This document shows positions 55,510-64,000 of a DNA stretch of 64,000 nucleotides, one piece after another. The stretch is from the NCBI GenBank assembly GCA_033558025.1, contig JAUCEF010000012.1:868001-932000 (forward strand). Direction: 5' to 3'. Source of the DNA: Phytophthora sp. 'mugwort' (Eukaryota > Oomycota > Peronosporomycetes > Peronosporales > Peronosporaceae). The translations under genes and the position numbers were made by a program. Every line of letters begins with the position of its first letter. Within the stretch, counting starts at the first letter, position 1. Under the pieces are notes generated by a model. That model was given only the letters and a program-made list of their open reading frames with translations, ran no database searches and had not been told where the DNA came from.

Positions 55510-56914
55510 GCAACGTGGCAGCTAAAGTAAGCTGCTGGGCAAGAATCACTGGGAACAGATCGGCGTGAAATACAACATAGTGAGGATACTGCACTGGGCC
55601 GAGCGGACTTCGAGTCTCTCCGCCGGAAGTTTAAGGATTTGTACAGCAAGAAGAAGCCTACGGGCAACGGGGAGATTCCCGTGCGCGTGGCTTGGGCACG
55701 AGAGATCCAGCAAAAGATCGAAGAGCTCATAGCCATCAGAACTACGTTCGGCGGTGCCGACGACGACACTGACGACGAAGACGTGGTTGCTGCGGTGGGA
55801 ATGCCATCTGAGCTAAGGATCTCAACCCACGAGATGCCCCAAATGAGAACGAAGAGCGTGAAGTATCTGCAAAACTTACCCGCACGAGTGGTGAGGTGGA
55901 TGATGCTATTGTGGCAGATGCGGAGGAGGACTTGCCCGAAGACCCCTATCCTCCCATTCAGCTCGGTGATGAAGCAGCCGATCGCGCGCACTCTCATTGA
56001 CGGGCACCATAGGTACAAGCACTGATGAGGAGGTCGATGCCAGGCTAGTTACGGAGCTGGAGCTGCCAGACTCATGGATAGACGCACAAGACGAAGAGGA
56101 GAAGCAGACCCAGGGCGCGGTGGATGACTTCGCGGACGAAGCAGTTACGCCGACTACCAAGCCCAGATCTCGAGCTCAATGTAGCGACGAGCGCTCGTCC
56201 ACCTCTGCGCGCAAGAGCGTCGGTCGCCCACGCCAGGCGAAACGCCCTATGCTTGACACCGTGGCGTCGCCCAGCGAAACACCTTCTACTAGAGACCCGG
56301 GGAGAGCAGCTTCAGACACCATGGAGCAAGAGAAGTCCCCGAAACTCAGCGCGTCTCTCGCTCGACTTGGCGGACGCGACCTCGGTGTTTACCGCGATAA
56401 CATCGAAAACCTCTCCAAGCGCTCATCGGCCGAGGGGGAAGATGCCACTTATAATCGGGCCAAAAGGGCGAGGGCGAACCGTAGGCTGACGGAAATTGAG
56501 AAGCAATTATCCGTGGCGACAAATGGGGAGTTGGGCGGCCGGAACGACATGGCCCAGATGATTCTGCTCTTCCAACAAGACTCGGAGCGCAAACAAATCG
56601 CGGACGGAAAGCGTCGGAGAGATCAGAGGTTGTCCAAAGAGGCAGTCGCTGCGCAAGATCACGAAGAACGTGAACGCGCTAGACGCGAGGATTTGGCGGC
56701 AGCGGAAGCCCAGCTCCGTTTCGAACTGGAAGCTGCTAAACTTGCCCAAGACGAACGAGCTAGACTAGAGGCTTCGCAAACTGCTAGATATGAGAAAGAA
56801 CGAGAAGAGGAGCGACGCAGACATGACGAACGGCTTGAATTGGATCGAACGGAAGCTCGCCAACGCCATGAGCAGATGATGCTCTTGTTCACGGCATTGC
56901 AGAAACGACAGTAA
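55510..56914 (+). pseudogene. Myb/SANT-like plus coiled-coil protein, Harbinger partner
   Basis: Upstream pieces (GKNHWEQIGVKYN in one frame near 55538, then DFESLRRKFKDLYSKKKPTG from about 55606) form a Myb/SANT-like trihelix of the kind common in oomycete proteins (DUF6818-like as I recall it). After a frame change near 55900 follows an open frame of 305 codons (55997-56914) with an acidic start, a basic stretch (KPRSRAQCSDERSSTSARKS) and a long charged coiled coil (EERERARREDLAAAEAQLRF, ERRRHDERLELDRTEARQRH) ending at 56914. In PIF/Harbinger elements a separate Myb-like protein is needed with the nuclease to bind DNA and enter the nucleus, and this protein sits in exactly that place. Frameshifts suggest a dead copy, though the 3' frame is long and clean. 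Confidence 0.7.
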
Positions 56915-57059
56915 TACGGCAGCAAGGGAGGGTCCCATAAGCATTCGCTTTGACTTTACTAGGAGATAACATGTCGTTGGACAACTACATGTACTTATCC
57001 TGAATGCCGTACGCGAAAGTGGTTCGTATCTGACTATCTTCGACAGTGCGAACACGAAA

Positions 57060-58316
57060 GTTACACATACGAAAAAAATTCTCTAGTCTAGTTCCACGTC
57101 GGAACTTGTCCACAGGCATCGGCATGAGCGCTCTCTTGTACACCTTCTCGACGGATCCCATCCCCCCCCCCCCCCTCTGCCGCCTGCCGAACCGAGGTTA
57201 TTGTGCCGGACAACTCTCGAGCTACACATCGGACTGACGGCAGCAGACGATTCAGATCGCCACCTTTGAGCGCTGTTATTATCCGTCCGGTCATTTCATC
57301 ATAGCATGGGAATGCGATGTCAGCAATGACGCCGTAACGCTGGTCAGGGCAGAGTCGAGAGTCCATAAGATACTTGCGGAATACCGAGGCAGTTGTCTGC
57401 GTCGTTCCAGCTTCCCGGGCAGTTGTGTTTGGCCCACACAATCAGGCCATCTGCGCTAAAACATAATGTACCGGTCACATATACAGATGCAGCCACCCGT
57501 TGTAGAATGCATTTTGCACATCAGGCTTGTAGGGCTACTGGACCAGCCTCACAATCAATAGAAGCGTAAGCATTAACGATTTAATATAATCTAAGCGCTC
57601 ATGACTTTGACATTTGCCCACCTTAAAGTTTTTACCATCGATGAACCCACGTGAAAGGAAAGAGAAGCGCTCGTAACGAGATTCGTTTGGCCGACGCTTT
57701 CTGGCGAGTGGGAGATGGCCAGAAAATGCGTGCCGGCCTGAAATCTCGCAGCGCGTTTCTATTGATGTCTCTGCCTGAATTAAGACGCGGCTCATCGTTG
57801 CAGGAGGCACCGCGAAGGTGAGGCACACATCTTTGTGGTGCATTGACCCCACGTAGGAGACCAACAACAAGCCTAGGATCTGGTGGAAGTAGCGCAGGCG
57901 GGAGGGGCGGCCACCGAGTGGACTACAGCACGAAATCTTGTGAAACTGAGATAAACGTGCCAGCAGAGCCAAGAACGACGATCTGCAATACGCGGCGTAC
58001 ACCACAACAAATGATAGAGTTCGCAGTGTAGCAGACAACAAATAGAGCAGTAGTATCTCCTTGTATACCGGGTAAGACTCGTCATGTTGAGCCAGTTCTC
58101 AGCGGTGCCCTTCCGCCACAGATCCATCCAAGATGAGTCCTCACGGTTCTTCAATATTTCGTTGGTGACGTAATGACGGACGTGAAGCAACCGGCGGCGC
58201 TCTGCCTGGAGCAACTCCGCGGTCAGCTTCTCTCGTAGATCCGGAAGAGCAGCCTGTTGATTCTCTTGTGCCTTAGACAGCCGGTACACAGACACAACTA
58301 GGCCGCAGTCGTTCAT
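57060..58316 (-). pseudogene. PIF/Harbinger DDE nuclease (DDE_Tnp_4 type), frameshifted
   Basis: Minus strand. The N-terminal segment 58316-58090 starts MNDCGLVVSVYRL and has WMDLWRKGTAENWLNMTSLTR. The frame 57535-58041 reads QILGLLLVSYVGSMHHKD (HTH-like), FAVPPATMSRVLIQAE, and FLSRGFIDGKNFKVGK, whose D-G-K carries the first catalytic Asp in the usual GFIDGKN context. The frame 57088-57441 has YGVIADIAFPCYDEMTGRII, the second catalytic Asp block (GD-x-A-F/Y-P), and LNRLLPSVRCVARELSGTIT with the third acidic block (ITSVRQAAE). The oligo-C tract near 57160 and other breaks inactivate it. Confidence 0.8.
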
Positions 58317-58596
58317 TAGTTGCTTGCTGGGGCATGGAGGATATGGAAGATGAACTGGGGGTGATCTTAGTGCAGCTTTTCGCGCCCTTCAACCTCTACA
58401 TATCTGGAATCTGGAAGCTTAAAAATGTCCTATAATAAATGCGACCGATTCACGAACATACATATATCAAGTGATTTTTGCTCGATGGGCAGTTTCGCCG
58501 GGACTAATCTTTTTTATTATCAGGTTTTGATACTGCATTCCCGCGTTTAATGCTACCTAACCCTAGCATGAAACATGGCATTAAATAATCGCGACG

Positions 58597-58628
58597 AAAC
58601 CGTTTTTGCTAGGTTTTGGAAGGCGCCC
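58597..58628 (-). repeat. Harbinger terminal inverted repeat, right
   Basis: On the minus strand begins GGGCGCCTTCCAAAACC and continues TAGCAAAAACGGTTT; partner of 52276-52306. Confidence 0.8.
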
Positions 58629-58631
58629 ATT

Positions 58632-59074
58632 GGGCATGCCGAATTCACAGCGGCATTATTTTTTTCTCGAACAAGCTCCTTGACGAACTCGCACTTGTTA
58701 GATCTGCTGGATGCGTTTTTTTTTTTAAACACTGAGGCGATTTCTAGCCTTCACCTGTGCTCGGCTCTAGATATAAATCGCTATAGAAACACACAGGCGA
58801 GGGACAATGAACCGAATGTCGACGTCAACCAGAAAGGGCTTCTAATAAAGGAGAGGCACGACCGTAAATGACGCCACTGGTTCCATGCTGCGAGTACTAC
58901 GGTCCTATCTGACGCCAATCCCGTGCGGATTCAGTGTTGGCGTCGCCTCTTGCTCGTGCACCTTTGCGGCGTTCAACACCTCCCTTCAAGCGGCAGCTCC
59001 AGGTCGTCAACCGGGCTGATCACGTCAAGCGCGCTTTGTGCAGCTTGACGTGATCAGTCCGGGTGACAACCTGG
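58632..59074. other. Intergenic with an inverted repeat, no gene seen
   Basis: The plus frame 58575-58871 (MALNNRDETV), which starts inside the transposon end, is not recognised. Nothing else except the inverted repeat at 58999-59074. Confidence 0.4.
58999..59074. repeat. 32-base inverted repeat, 12-base spacer
   Basis: Arms 58999-59030 and 59043-59074, 29 of 32 pairing, centre CTGATCACGTCAAGC/GCTTGACGTGATCAG, spacer GCGCTTTGTGCA. It abuts the 3' end of the copia fragment. Confidence 0.88.
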
Positions 59075-59850
59075 TTCGGTGCGGGCGCATGTCTTGGTGA
59101 GCAAGTCGGCGGGTTCTATTGCGTGGGTATATACTTGAGGGCCATCGTGCCGGTTTGTCAGGCGTCTTTAAGGGCGTGAAAAACGGATGTCGACCGCCTT
59201 CTGCGCGCCGCTGTTGCCGTCCTTCTTGCTCCGATGGATCGTCGGCTGGTTATCGACCATCAGTGTGAGCGGCGCGTGTTGGTCTAAGCTGGAGAGGATC
59301 TCTTCGACCATGAGCTCCACCCAGTCAGCCTGCTGGAGCCCATCGTTGGCGGCGATGAACTCAGCAGCAGTGCTCGGGAGCGCGATCACCATTTGCTTGG
59401 ACGACCCCATGCAACTGGCGCACTAAACAAGAAGAGCACGTAACCCGAGACTGACTTTCGGTCTACTTATCGTTGCCCAGTCGGAGTCTGTGCCCAGTCT
59501 CATATCGTCAACGTCCGGCGTGATACTCAGCTTCATACATTGGGTCGCGCCGATGTACCGCATCAGTACTTTGCGGCGACCCAGGCGTCGCGTCGTGGTT
59601 TGGAGCAGTGTCACGCGATCTGATTGACGGAGAAAGCTATATCGGGTCGCGATATACATAGGGCCAGATCCAGCAAGCTACCGACGACCTGCCGGTACGG
59701 ACATGAACTTAATCTCGTCGGGGTTCGGTTCATCAGTCAGCGTGTCCAGTCGCGTGTTCGGAACCATGGGCGAGTCGACCGTGCGTGCAGGGTGCATATC
59801 GAAGCGCTTTATAGTTCGTCAATGTAGGCGCTTTGCGATATCAATATCTC
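59075..59850 (-). pseudogene. Copia fragment: post-RT region and RNase H
   Basis: Minus-strand order: DEPNPDEIKFMSVP (near 59720), ALCISRPDIAFS-type sequence, RRKVLMRYIGATQCMKL (near 59560), LGTDSDWA (RNase H first Asp region), SKQMVIALPSTAAEFIAAND (catalytic Glu region) and LMVDNQPTIHRSKKDGNS (59260, catalytic Asp), then EPADLLTKT near 59105. This is the C-terminal third of a copia polyprotein from a different copy than the one at 31-35 kb, which lacks this part. Frameshifted. Confidence 0.8.
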
Positions 59851-59879
59851 GTCAACTCTTTGTAGTCCCTCAAAAAAAG

Positions 59880-60090
59880 GTGATTAAAGTGCGATGTTGT
59901 CCGATGCCTCGACACAGATGTAGTCGCGGTGTTCAGGATCCGCGTATCCTGCCAGTCTTGCAGACTCGTTCGGAGATGTCGAGATCGTCGTCAAAATGTT
60001 GGCAAGCGCGGAGTCCTCTGAGAAGGTTCCGCAGCTCGATCTACTCAACATCATTGAGTTTTTAGCGGCGGTAAGGCATACACGACTATT
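59880..60090 (+). other. Possible coding fragment, unrecognised
   Basis: In one plus frame the sequence reads DVEIVVKMLASAESSEKVPQ and LLNIIEFLAAVR with a GC-rich, gene-like composition, unlike the flanking repeats. It has no start or clear end and I cannot assign it. Could be the tail of a lost host gene. Confidence 0.3.
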
Positions 60091-60140
60091 TCATAAATGT
60101 GGGTCATGTTCATGAGGTATTATAGATATGTACAGATAGT

Positions 60141-60211
60141 ACGAGCCAGAGACCGCCACAGGCAGTGTGTAGCTTGTCAATACTACAGGCCTGTGGTGGT
60201 CTCTGGCTCGT
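60141..60211. repeat. 23-base inverted repeat overlapping the 3' end of a gene
   Basis: Arms 60141-60163 and 60189-60211, 22 of 23 pairing (ACGAGCCAGAGACC then CACAGGC), spacer of 25 bases. The right arm encodes the C-terminal DEPETTT residues of the START/FYVE-like gene, and the left arm lies after its stop. Confidence 0.9.
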
Positions 60212-61343
60212 CGTCCTGCGGCTGCCTCTCTGTTTGCGGCTGCAGCTCGCGGATCTCGTCCCTCGCCATAGCCAGAGCGTCGCCCCGGGTCACTTCGCAC
60301 AGACACCTGGTGCAGAACGTACGTTTCTTGTCCAGCACTGTGCGGCGGTCAGGCGCCAAGACACACACGAGCTTCTTGACGCTGCAGCTAGAGCATACAC
60401 CGCGATGGCAAATCTTACACGTCCGTCGCACCGAGAAGCCGTAGCTGCGTTTACACACGGCGCACCCGCCGTCACTCTTCACGTTCGCGTTCAGTGCCAC
60501 AGGCACGGCCACGGGTTCAATGTCAATTGGTCCGTTGACCGGCAGGCCCGAGTTCTTGCGCATACACCACATGAGCTTCTTCATCTCAGCGCATTCGACG
60601 TACTTGGAGAAGCTCAGCCACTGCGTGGCCACCGCGTTCACCGACAGCGTGTTAAGCAGCTCGCTGCTGTCGCTGTGGAGGTCGAAAAAGCCTCGTGTGT
60701 AGCATGCGACGATGTCCGGCGTCTTTTGGCGGAACAGGCGGCACACCGACATGTTGGCGCGCTCGACCCCGAACTTGTCGAGGCTCGGGAGCTGTGAGAA
60801 CGCGACGGAGTGGGAAATACTGAACCCGAGCTGCTCGCCCTCACAGCTAGTAGTGACGCCCGTGGTGTCCAGACAAACATAGTCCCGCGCGTCGTGTAGC
60901 CGCCACTTGACGCTGACGTGGCGGAACGGCTGCCCGTCCGTCGGGCGCACGAGCGACTGCAGCACTTTACTGTCCACCAAGCCGTCCTGCAGACATTTGG
61001 ACGTGAGCTTCATCTGCTCGTCGGTGGAAGCTGCGGTCACGAGCATGACGTCCTCGAGCTTACCCACCACTGTGCCCAGTAGCAGCAGCGACGGGATGCA
61101 CGGCAGCGTCGAACCGGACGCCGAGTAGGCATCGGCCCGCTCCTTGTATACGCGGATACCGTCCTTACGACGAAGCTCCTTCCACTGTCTGGCGTCGACG
61201 TGGCCATCAACGGGTACGGACAGCGCGTTGTAGCTCTCAATGTTGTGCGTCACCAGCGTTCCCGCCAACTCCCGCAGCGACGCCGCGTCGGACCCGACCA
61301 GTTGGAGTTGCGGCACGTACTGCGCCAAGTCTTGTGGCTTCAT
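60183..61343 (-). CDS. START-like domain protein with C-terminal FYVE-like zinc finger
   Basis: 386 residues, intact, ATG at 61343. The N-terminal ~290 residues are START-like (LAGTLVTHNIESYNAL, TLPCIPSLLLLGTVVGKLED, FRHVSVKWRLHDARDYVCLD, RGFFDLHSDSSELLNTL). The C-terminal zinc-binding part has CAVC, CKIC, CSSC and CTRC pairs with the intervening KLVCVLAPDRRTVLDKKRTF block shared by all members. Like the copy at 654-1817 it lacks the canonical R-HHC FYVE core. The best-preserved member here and the reference used to recognise the pseudogene at 2265-3060. The last codons are part of an inverted repeat that places an antisense copy of the gene end just downstream of the stop. Divergent from the next family member, 2.1 kb away. 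Confidence 0.9.
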   Translation of the reverse strand: MKPQDLAQYVPQLQLVGSDAASLRELAGTLVTHNIESYNALSVPVDGHVDARQWKELRRKDGIRVYKERADAYSASGSTLPCIPSLLLLGTVVGKLEDVMLVTAASTDEQMKLTSKCLQDGLVDSKVLQSLVRPTDGQPFRHVSVKWRLHDARDYVCLDTTGVTTSCEGEQLGFSISHSVAFSQLPSLDKFGVERANMSVCRLFRQKTPDIVACYTRGFFDLHSDSSELLNTLSVNAVATQWLSFSKYVECAEMKKLMWCMRKNSGLPVNGPIDIEPVAVPVALNANVKSDGGCAVCKRSYGFSVRRTCKICHRGVCSSCSVKKLVCVLAPDRRTVLDKKRTFCTRCLCEVTRGDALAMARDEIRELQPQTERQPQDDEPETTTGL

Positions 61344-63466
61344 TTGTGCAGGTAGTTTTAATTACTGTAGAATAGATAAGCACTTAGCGCGAGTGGAGAG
61401 CTTGCTACCAATTGCGAAGGGTCGTAACGGAGACCGTCTTGGCGCCGATCCTCCACGTGCGCCACGCACTTCAAGCGCCGCACCGTAGAAAGGAGTCCAT
61501 CTTTATTTTACTTAAATCCGAGATGATTTGGGCATGAAGTCGTTCGATATTTAAGCGCCATCCAGGAAAAGGTTCGAATCAAGAAAAAAGTACTATCGCA
61601 AGCCGAAATATAGTATGGTAGTAGTTTGCGCTGAATAAGTTTTTTTTTCGGGGTCTTCAGAACGAACGCAAGATCAGCAATTACATGTACAACAATTACA
61701 ACATCAGTTTGCTTCGCAATCACTTACGAGTGTTTAGAAGTAAAACGGACCCGGATGCTAAAGCCGCTGTAGTCCTCACTGACCTTTTCAAAAACTCCTC
61801 AGCACTAATGCGATTATGTACTAATACTATTATTGTGCTATTATTTTGCTCTACACTAACGGACGTGGGCGGGGTTGGGAGCATGTACATAGATTCATGT
61901 ATAAAGTACAGTAGTAGCGGATCGAGCTTCAACTTGGTGGGCCCTCTGCAGCGTCGTGTTGGAAGCTTATTACCTTTCTATTTCGAATCACGACACGTCA
62001 TCGCCGCTAACGATGTAGTGGCTTTCGGTGACGAGCGCTAGCACCGAAAGGGACTTAGCCGCTTCTGTCGGCCCTGCTGTACGAGCCTGACTGCCGTGAA
62101 CTGCCACACTTCGTCGCCATTAAGAGTCAAGTAGGTAGGTGAACCGAGTTCAAAGAAAAGCTCTGTTGCTCTAGCGGGAATCGCGTGCGGAGCCGTCCAA
62201 TCTTTATTATTTTTCTTTTGAGTTTGGACATTTATAGTTGTGATATACTATATTTGAAAAACCCTAGATTCGTTCTAAATATAGCTTTTTCAATCCTAGG
62301 CGACGGGTGGACACAAGTCGAGGTGTGTTACCTACTAGGTGACAGACCGACCAACAGTCGACCAGTGAAGTGCGTAGTTCGTTTTAGTGCGTTTTCGTTT
62401 TTCAGTGAGAACTAGTTGTAGTTCATGGTTGCACGGGGCTGCATGTTGCAAGTATCGAAAGTTCCCTGCTCCGAACGATCTAGCACTGGACAGGTGGATA
62501 TTCTTAGGATACTGCTCAATGACCCACAGTGTAGTGCTAAATGACCCCACCAGGACAAAAGCGCATCCAGATAATCTCGAGCTTGCGTCCCCCTTTAATA
62601 GAATAATTTCATTATCACTTGTCGTCGATGGTATCGAGTGGGAATCGCCTCAATCAAATTGACAACAGAAGTTCCCAGATTGACGGCTTAAGCTCAACAA
62701 CTCCATCGTTAGATACACATGCCTTAAGCCCAAATTGGGGTCGAAGAAGACAACCAGGGCAACAGCTTTTAGGATTGGATCAGCAGCTGTACTGAGCAGT
62801 GCTTAGTGAGCACTTCAACCCCAGCGGCAAAAGCTTTTTTGTCACGCTTGCTTATCGCCAAGATGTGTGCTGCTGCACACGCATTCCCACTCTCCTGGTT
62901 AAACTTGGGGGATCGCTTTCTGCTGGATGTCCGTCAAATGTAACATTTACGATCTCGAACGTAACTTTATCACGCTGGACTCCATGTTAACGCTTAGTAC
63001 TGCCCAAGGCGGTGATGCAGCGCGACGTGTACGTCTGAATATGGGTGCCTCTCGTTCCGTCCTCGGCGTCATGAGGCCGCTTGTCGTGTCGGCGACGCCT
63101 CAGTATGCAGTAAAGATGTGACGGGTTTTCCAGTGTTGTACTTGGCTCGGACGCACCGTACCTACAATCTCCTTGAGTTGCACGCGATGGTATCCGATCC
63201 GAATCGACCCAGTGTATTCAGCAGAGACCCCGACGGTCTCAGTGCTAAGCGTGACGGGGGGTGCAACACGCGAAATGCCTGTCCTTGTTTATAATATAAT
63301 GCCTCGTGGCGATACTCCAGCGACGTGAGGACAACTCGGCTGAACGCATTTTTTTTTTTTTTTTTTTGTCGGCTTTCTCTCTTGCATCACGAGCTGGAAG
63401 GCTGAAGCAGCCAGCACAACGTAAGCGGACCAGCGGAAGACACGGCCACAGTCAACCAACCCAAAC
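61344..63466. other. Divergent intergenic region between two START/FYVE-like genes
   Basis: About 2.1 kb. The frame 61685-62041 is not recognised. At 62927-63290 two frames read gene-like peptides (FITLDSMLTLSTAQGGDAAR, then LARTHRTYNLLELHAMVSDP and FSRDPDGLSAKRDGGCNTRN), possibly the relic of a gene or repeat I cannot name. A small hairpin (CTTTCGGTG/CACCGAAAG) is at 62022-62050. A T-run of 19 bases at 63349-63367 precedes the start of the right-hand gene. Confidence 0.4.
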
Positions 63467-64000
63467 ATGCCGACGCCGCCGCAAGCGTTCTCGCGCTTAC
63501 TGGAGCCGCTGCAGTGCACGGAACAGGACGACGCCATGCTCCGCGAACTAGCGGAGACTTTGGTGGCGCACAACATTGAGCAGTTTAACGCTCTAGAGCT
63601 CGGGAAGAACGGCGCCCCGGCCAACAAGAACCGCTGGAAGGAGGTACGGAAGAAGGAGGGCACCAAAATCTTCAAAGAGCGAGCTACAAAGGGCGAGCCA
63701 CTGGATTTGCCGTCGCTCATGCTGTTGGGCACGATGGTCGGCAAGCTAGAAGACTTCATGTACGCCGTACTGGCGCCCTCCACCGAGGCAATGCGAGTCA
63801 AGTCGGCCATCATTCAGGACGGTATCGTGGACTGCAGAGTGCTGCATGAAGTGGTGACCCCTACGATGGATAACCCGTTCCACCACATCAGCGTCAGATG
63901 GCGCTTGTTTCTCGAGCCAGCCCTCCGAGACCATGTGTGCCTCGATTCGACGGGTGTCGCCACTTCAGCGAATGGTCAACGGATCGGGTACCATTTGACA
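63467..64000 (+). CDS. START-like/FYVE-like family protein, 5' part (runs off the window)
   Basis: ATG at 63467 opens a frame that is still open at the window end (178 codons). The start MPTPPQAFSRLLEPLQC is followed by LRELAETLVAHNIEQFNALE, NRWKEVRKKEGTKIFKERAT, LPSLMLLGTMVGKLEDFMYA and NPFHHISVRWRL, the same blocks as the START-like region of 60183-61343. The zinc-finger part would lie beyond 64000. The CCAACCCAAACATGCC context and absence of upstream homology support this start. The upstream region has a pyrimidine-rich stretch (63349-63385) that may be part of the promoter. Confidence 0.85.
   Translation, partial: MPTPPQAFSRLLEPLQCTEQDDAMLRELAETLVAHNIEQFNALELGKNGAPANKNRWKEVRKKEGTKIFKERATKGEPLDLPSLMLLGTMVGKLEDFMYAVLAPSTEAMRVKSAIIQDGIVDCRVLHEVVTPTMDNPFHHISVRWRLFLEPALRDHVCLDSTGVATSANGQRIGYHLT

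Larger units (their letters stand above)
52276..58628 (+). mobile_element. PIF/Harbinger-type transposon carrying a SET-domain frame
   Basis: 6353-base element delimited by inverted terminal repeats (52276-52306 and 58597-58628; 31 and 32 bases, shared core GGGCGCCTTCCA then AACC and AGCAAAAACGGTTT) with the 3-base flank ATT on both sides (52273-52275, 58629-58631). Three-base duplications and GGG-starting termini are typical of PIF/Harbinger. It contains the two proteins expected of that superfamily, a Myb/SANT-like protein (plus strand) and a DDE nuclease (minus strand), convergent with one another, and in addition a SET-domain frame at 52.9-54.4 kb. All frames are broken to some degree. 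Confidence 0.75.

Noticed and set aside
55425..56018. 197-codon minus frame opposite the Myb-like gene
   Set aside because: Fully antisense to the better supported Myb/SANT-like coding sequence; Ser-rich shadow.
57160..57175. Oligo-G and oligo-C tracts (6370, 15085, 18241, 20668, 23406, 57163) as regulatory signals
   Set aside because: They coincide with frame breaks in transposons and are more simply slippage-prone mutation or sequencing sites.
1..64000. CRISPR arrays, bacterial operons, rRNA or tRNA genes
   Set aside because: No spaced short direct repeats, no Shine-Dalgarno-linked gene strings and no tRNA-like cloverleaf were noticed; introns and transposon types are eukaryotic.

Overview
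The window looks like oomycete (Phytophthora-type) nuclear DNA. It has a small number of intact, GC-rich host genes with very short introns (65-87 nt where I could place them), set in a sea of broken transposable elements whose families (pogo/CENP-B-like, PIF/Harbinger with a Myb-like partner, piggyBac, MULE, hAT, Tc1-like, copia, L1-like LINE) and protein signatures are those I associate with Phytophthora. The species assignment is inference; no rRNA or other marker gene is present.

Host gene islands. (1) 0.65-5.8 kb: a START-like/FYVE-like zinc finger protein, a frameshifted pseudogene copy of the same family, and a MATE transporter, all on the minus strand. (2) 37.9-39.5 kb: the TFIID/SAGA subunit TAF10 (one intron) and, convergent with it 88 bases away, a four-exon secretory phospholipase A2 of the group XII type that ends in an ER-retention-like HEEL. 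(3) 60.2-64.0 kb: two more START/FYVE-like genes in divergent orientation, the last one running off the window. The family members at both ends suggest a once compact cluster pulled apart by about 55 kb of insertions.

Mobile elements fill the rest: a MULE scrap (7.6-8.1 kb); an APE-type LINE (about 8.5-18.8 kb) interrupted by a pogo-like element with TA target duplication; piggyBac 1 (18.8-22.4 kb, TTAA); a second pogo-like element (22.8-27.3 kb) interrupted by a MULE with a 9-base target duplication; a hAT transposase (27.8-29.3 kb); a SET-domain remnant (30.3-31.2 kb); a minus-strand copia element (31.2-35.5 kb) holding a 391-base insertion; a Tc1-like transposase (36.7-37.5 kb); two further pogo-like pieces (40.4 and 41.5-43.1 kb); a Tc1-like element (44.0-48.3 kb) interrupted by piggyBac 2; a fourth pogo-like transposase (48.4-50.3 kb) interrupted by a 400-base solo LTR; and a copia fragment (59.1-59.9 kb).

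The most interesting object is at 52276-58628: matching 31/32-base terminal inverted repeats starting GGGCGCC, flanked by a 3-base ATT duplication, enclose a PIF/Harbinger DDE nuclease (minus strand), a Myb/SANT-like plus coiled-coil partner protein (plus strand) and a SET-domain (protein lysine methyltransferase fold) reading frame. If the SET frame is a genuine passenger and not a nested insertion, this is a DNA transposon carrying its own chromatin-modifying enzyme. The same region and a few other sites contain long near-perfect hairpins, including two back to back at the 3' end of the SET frame.
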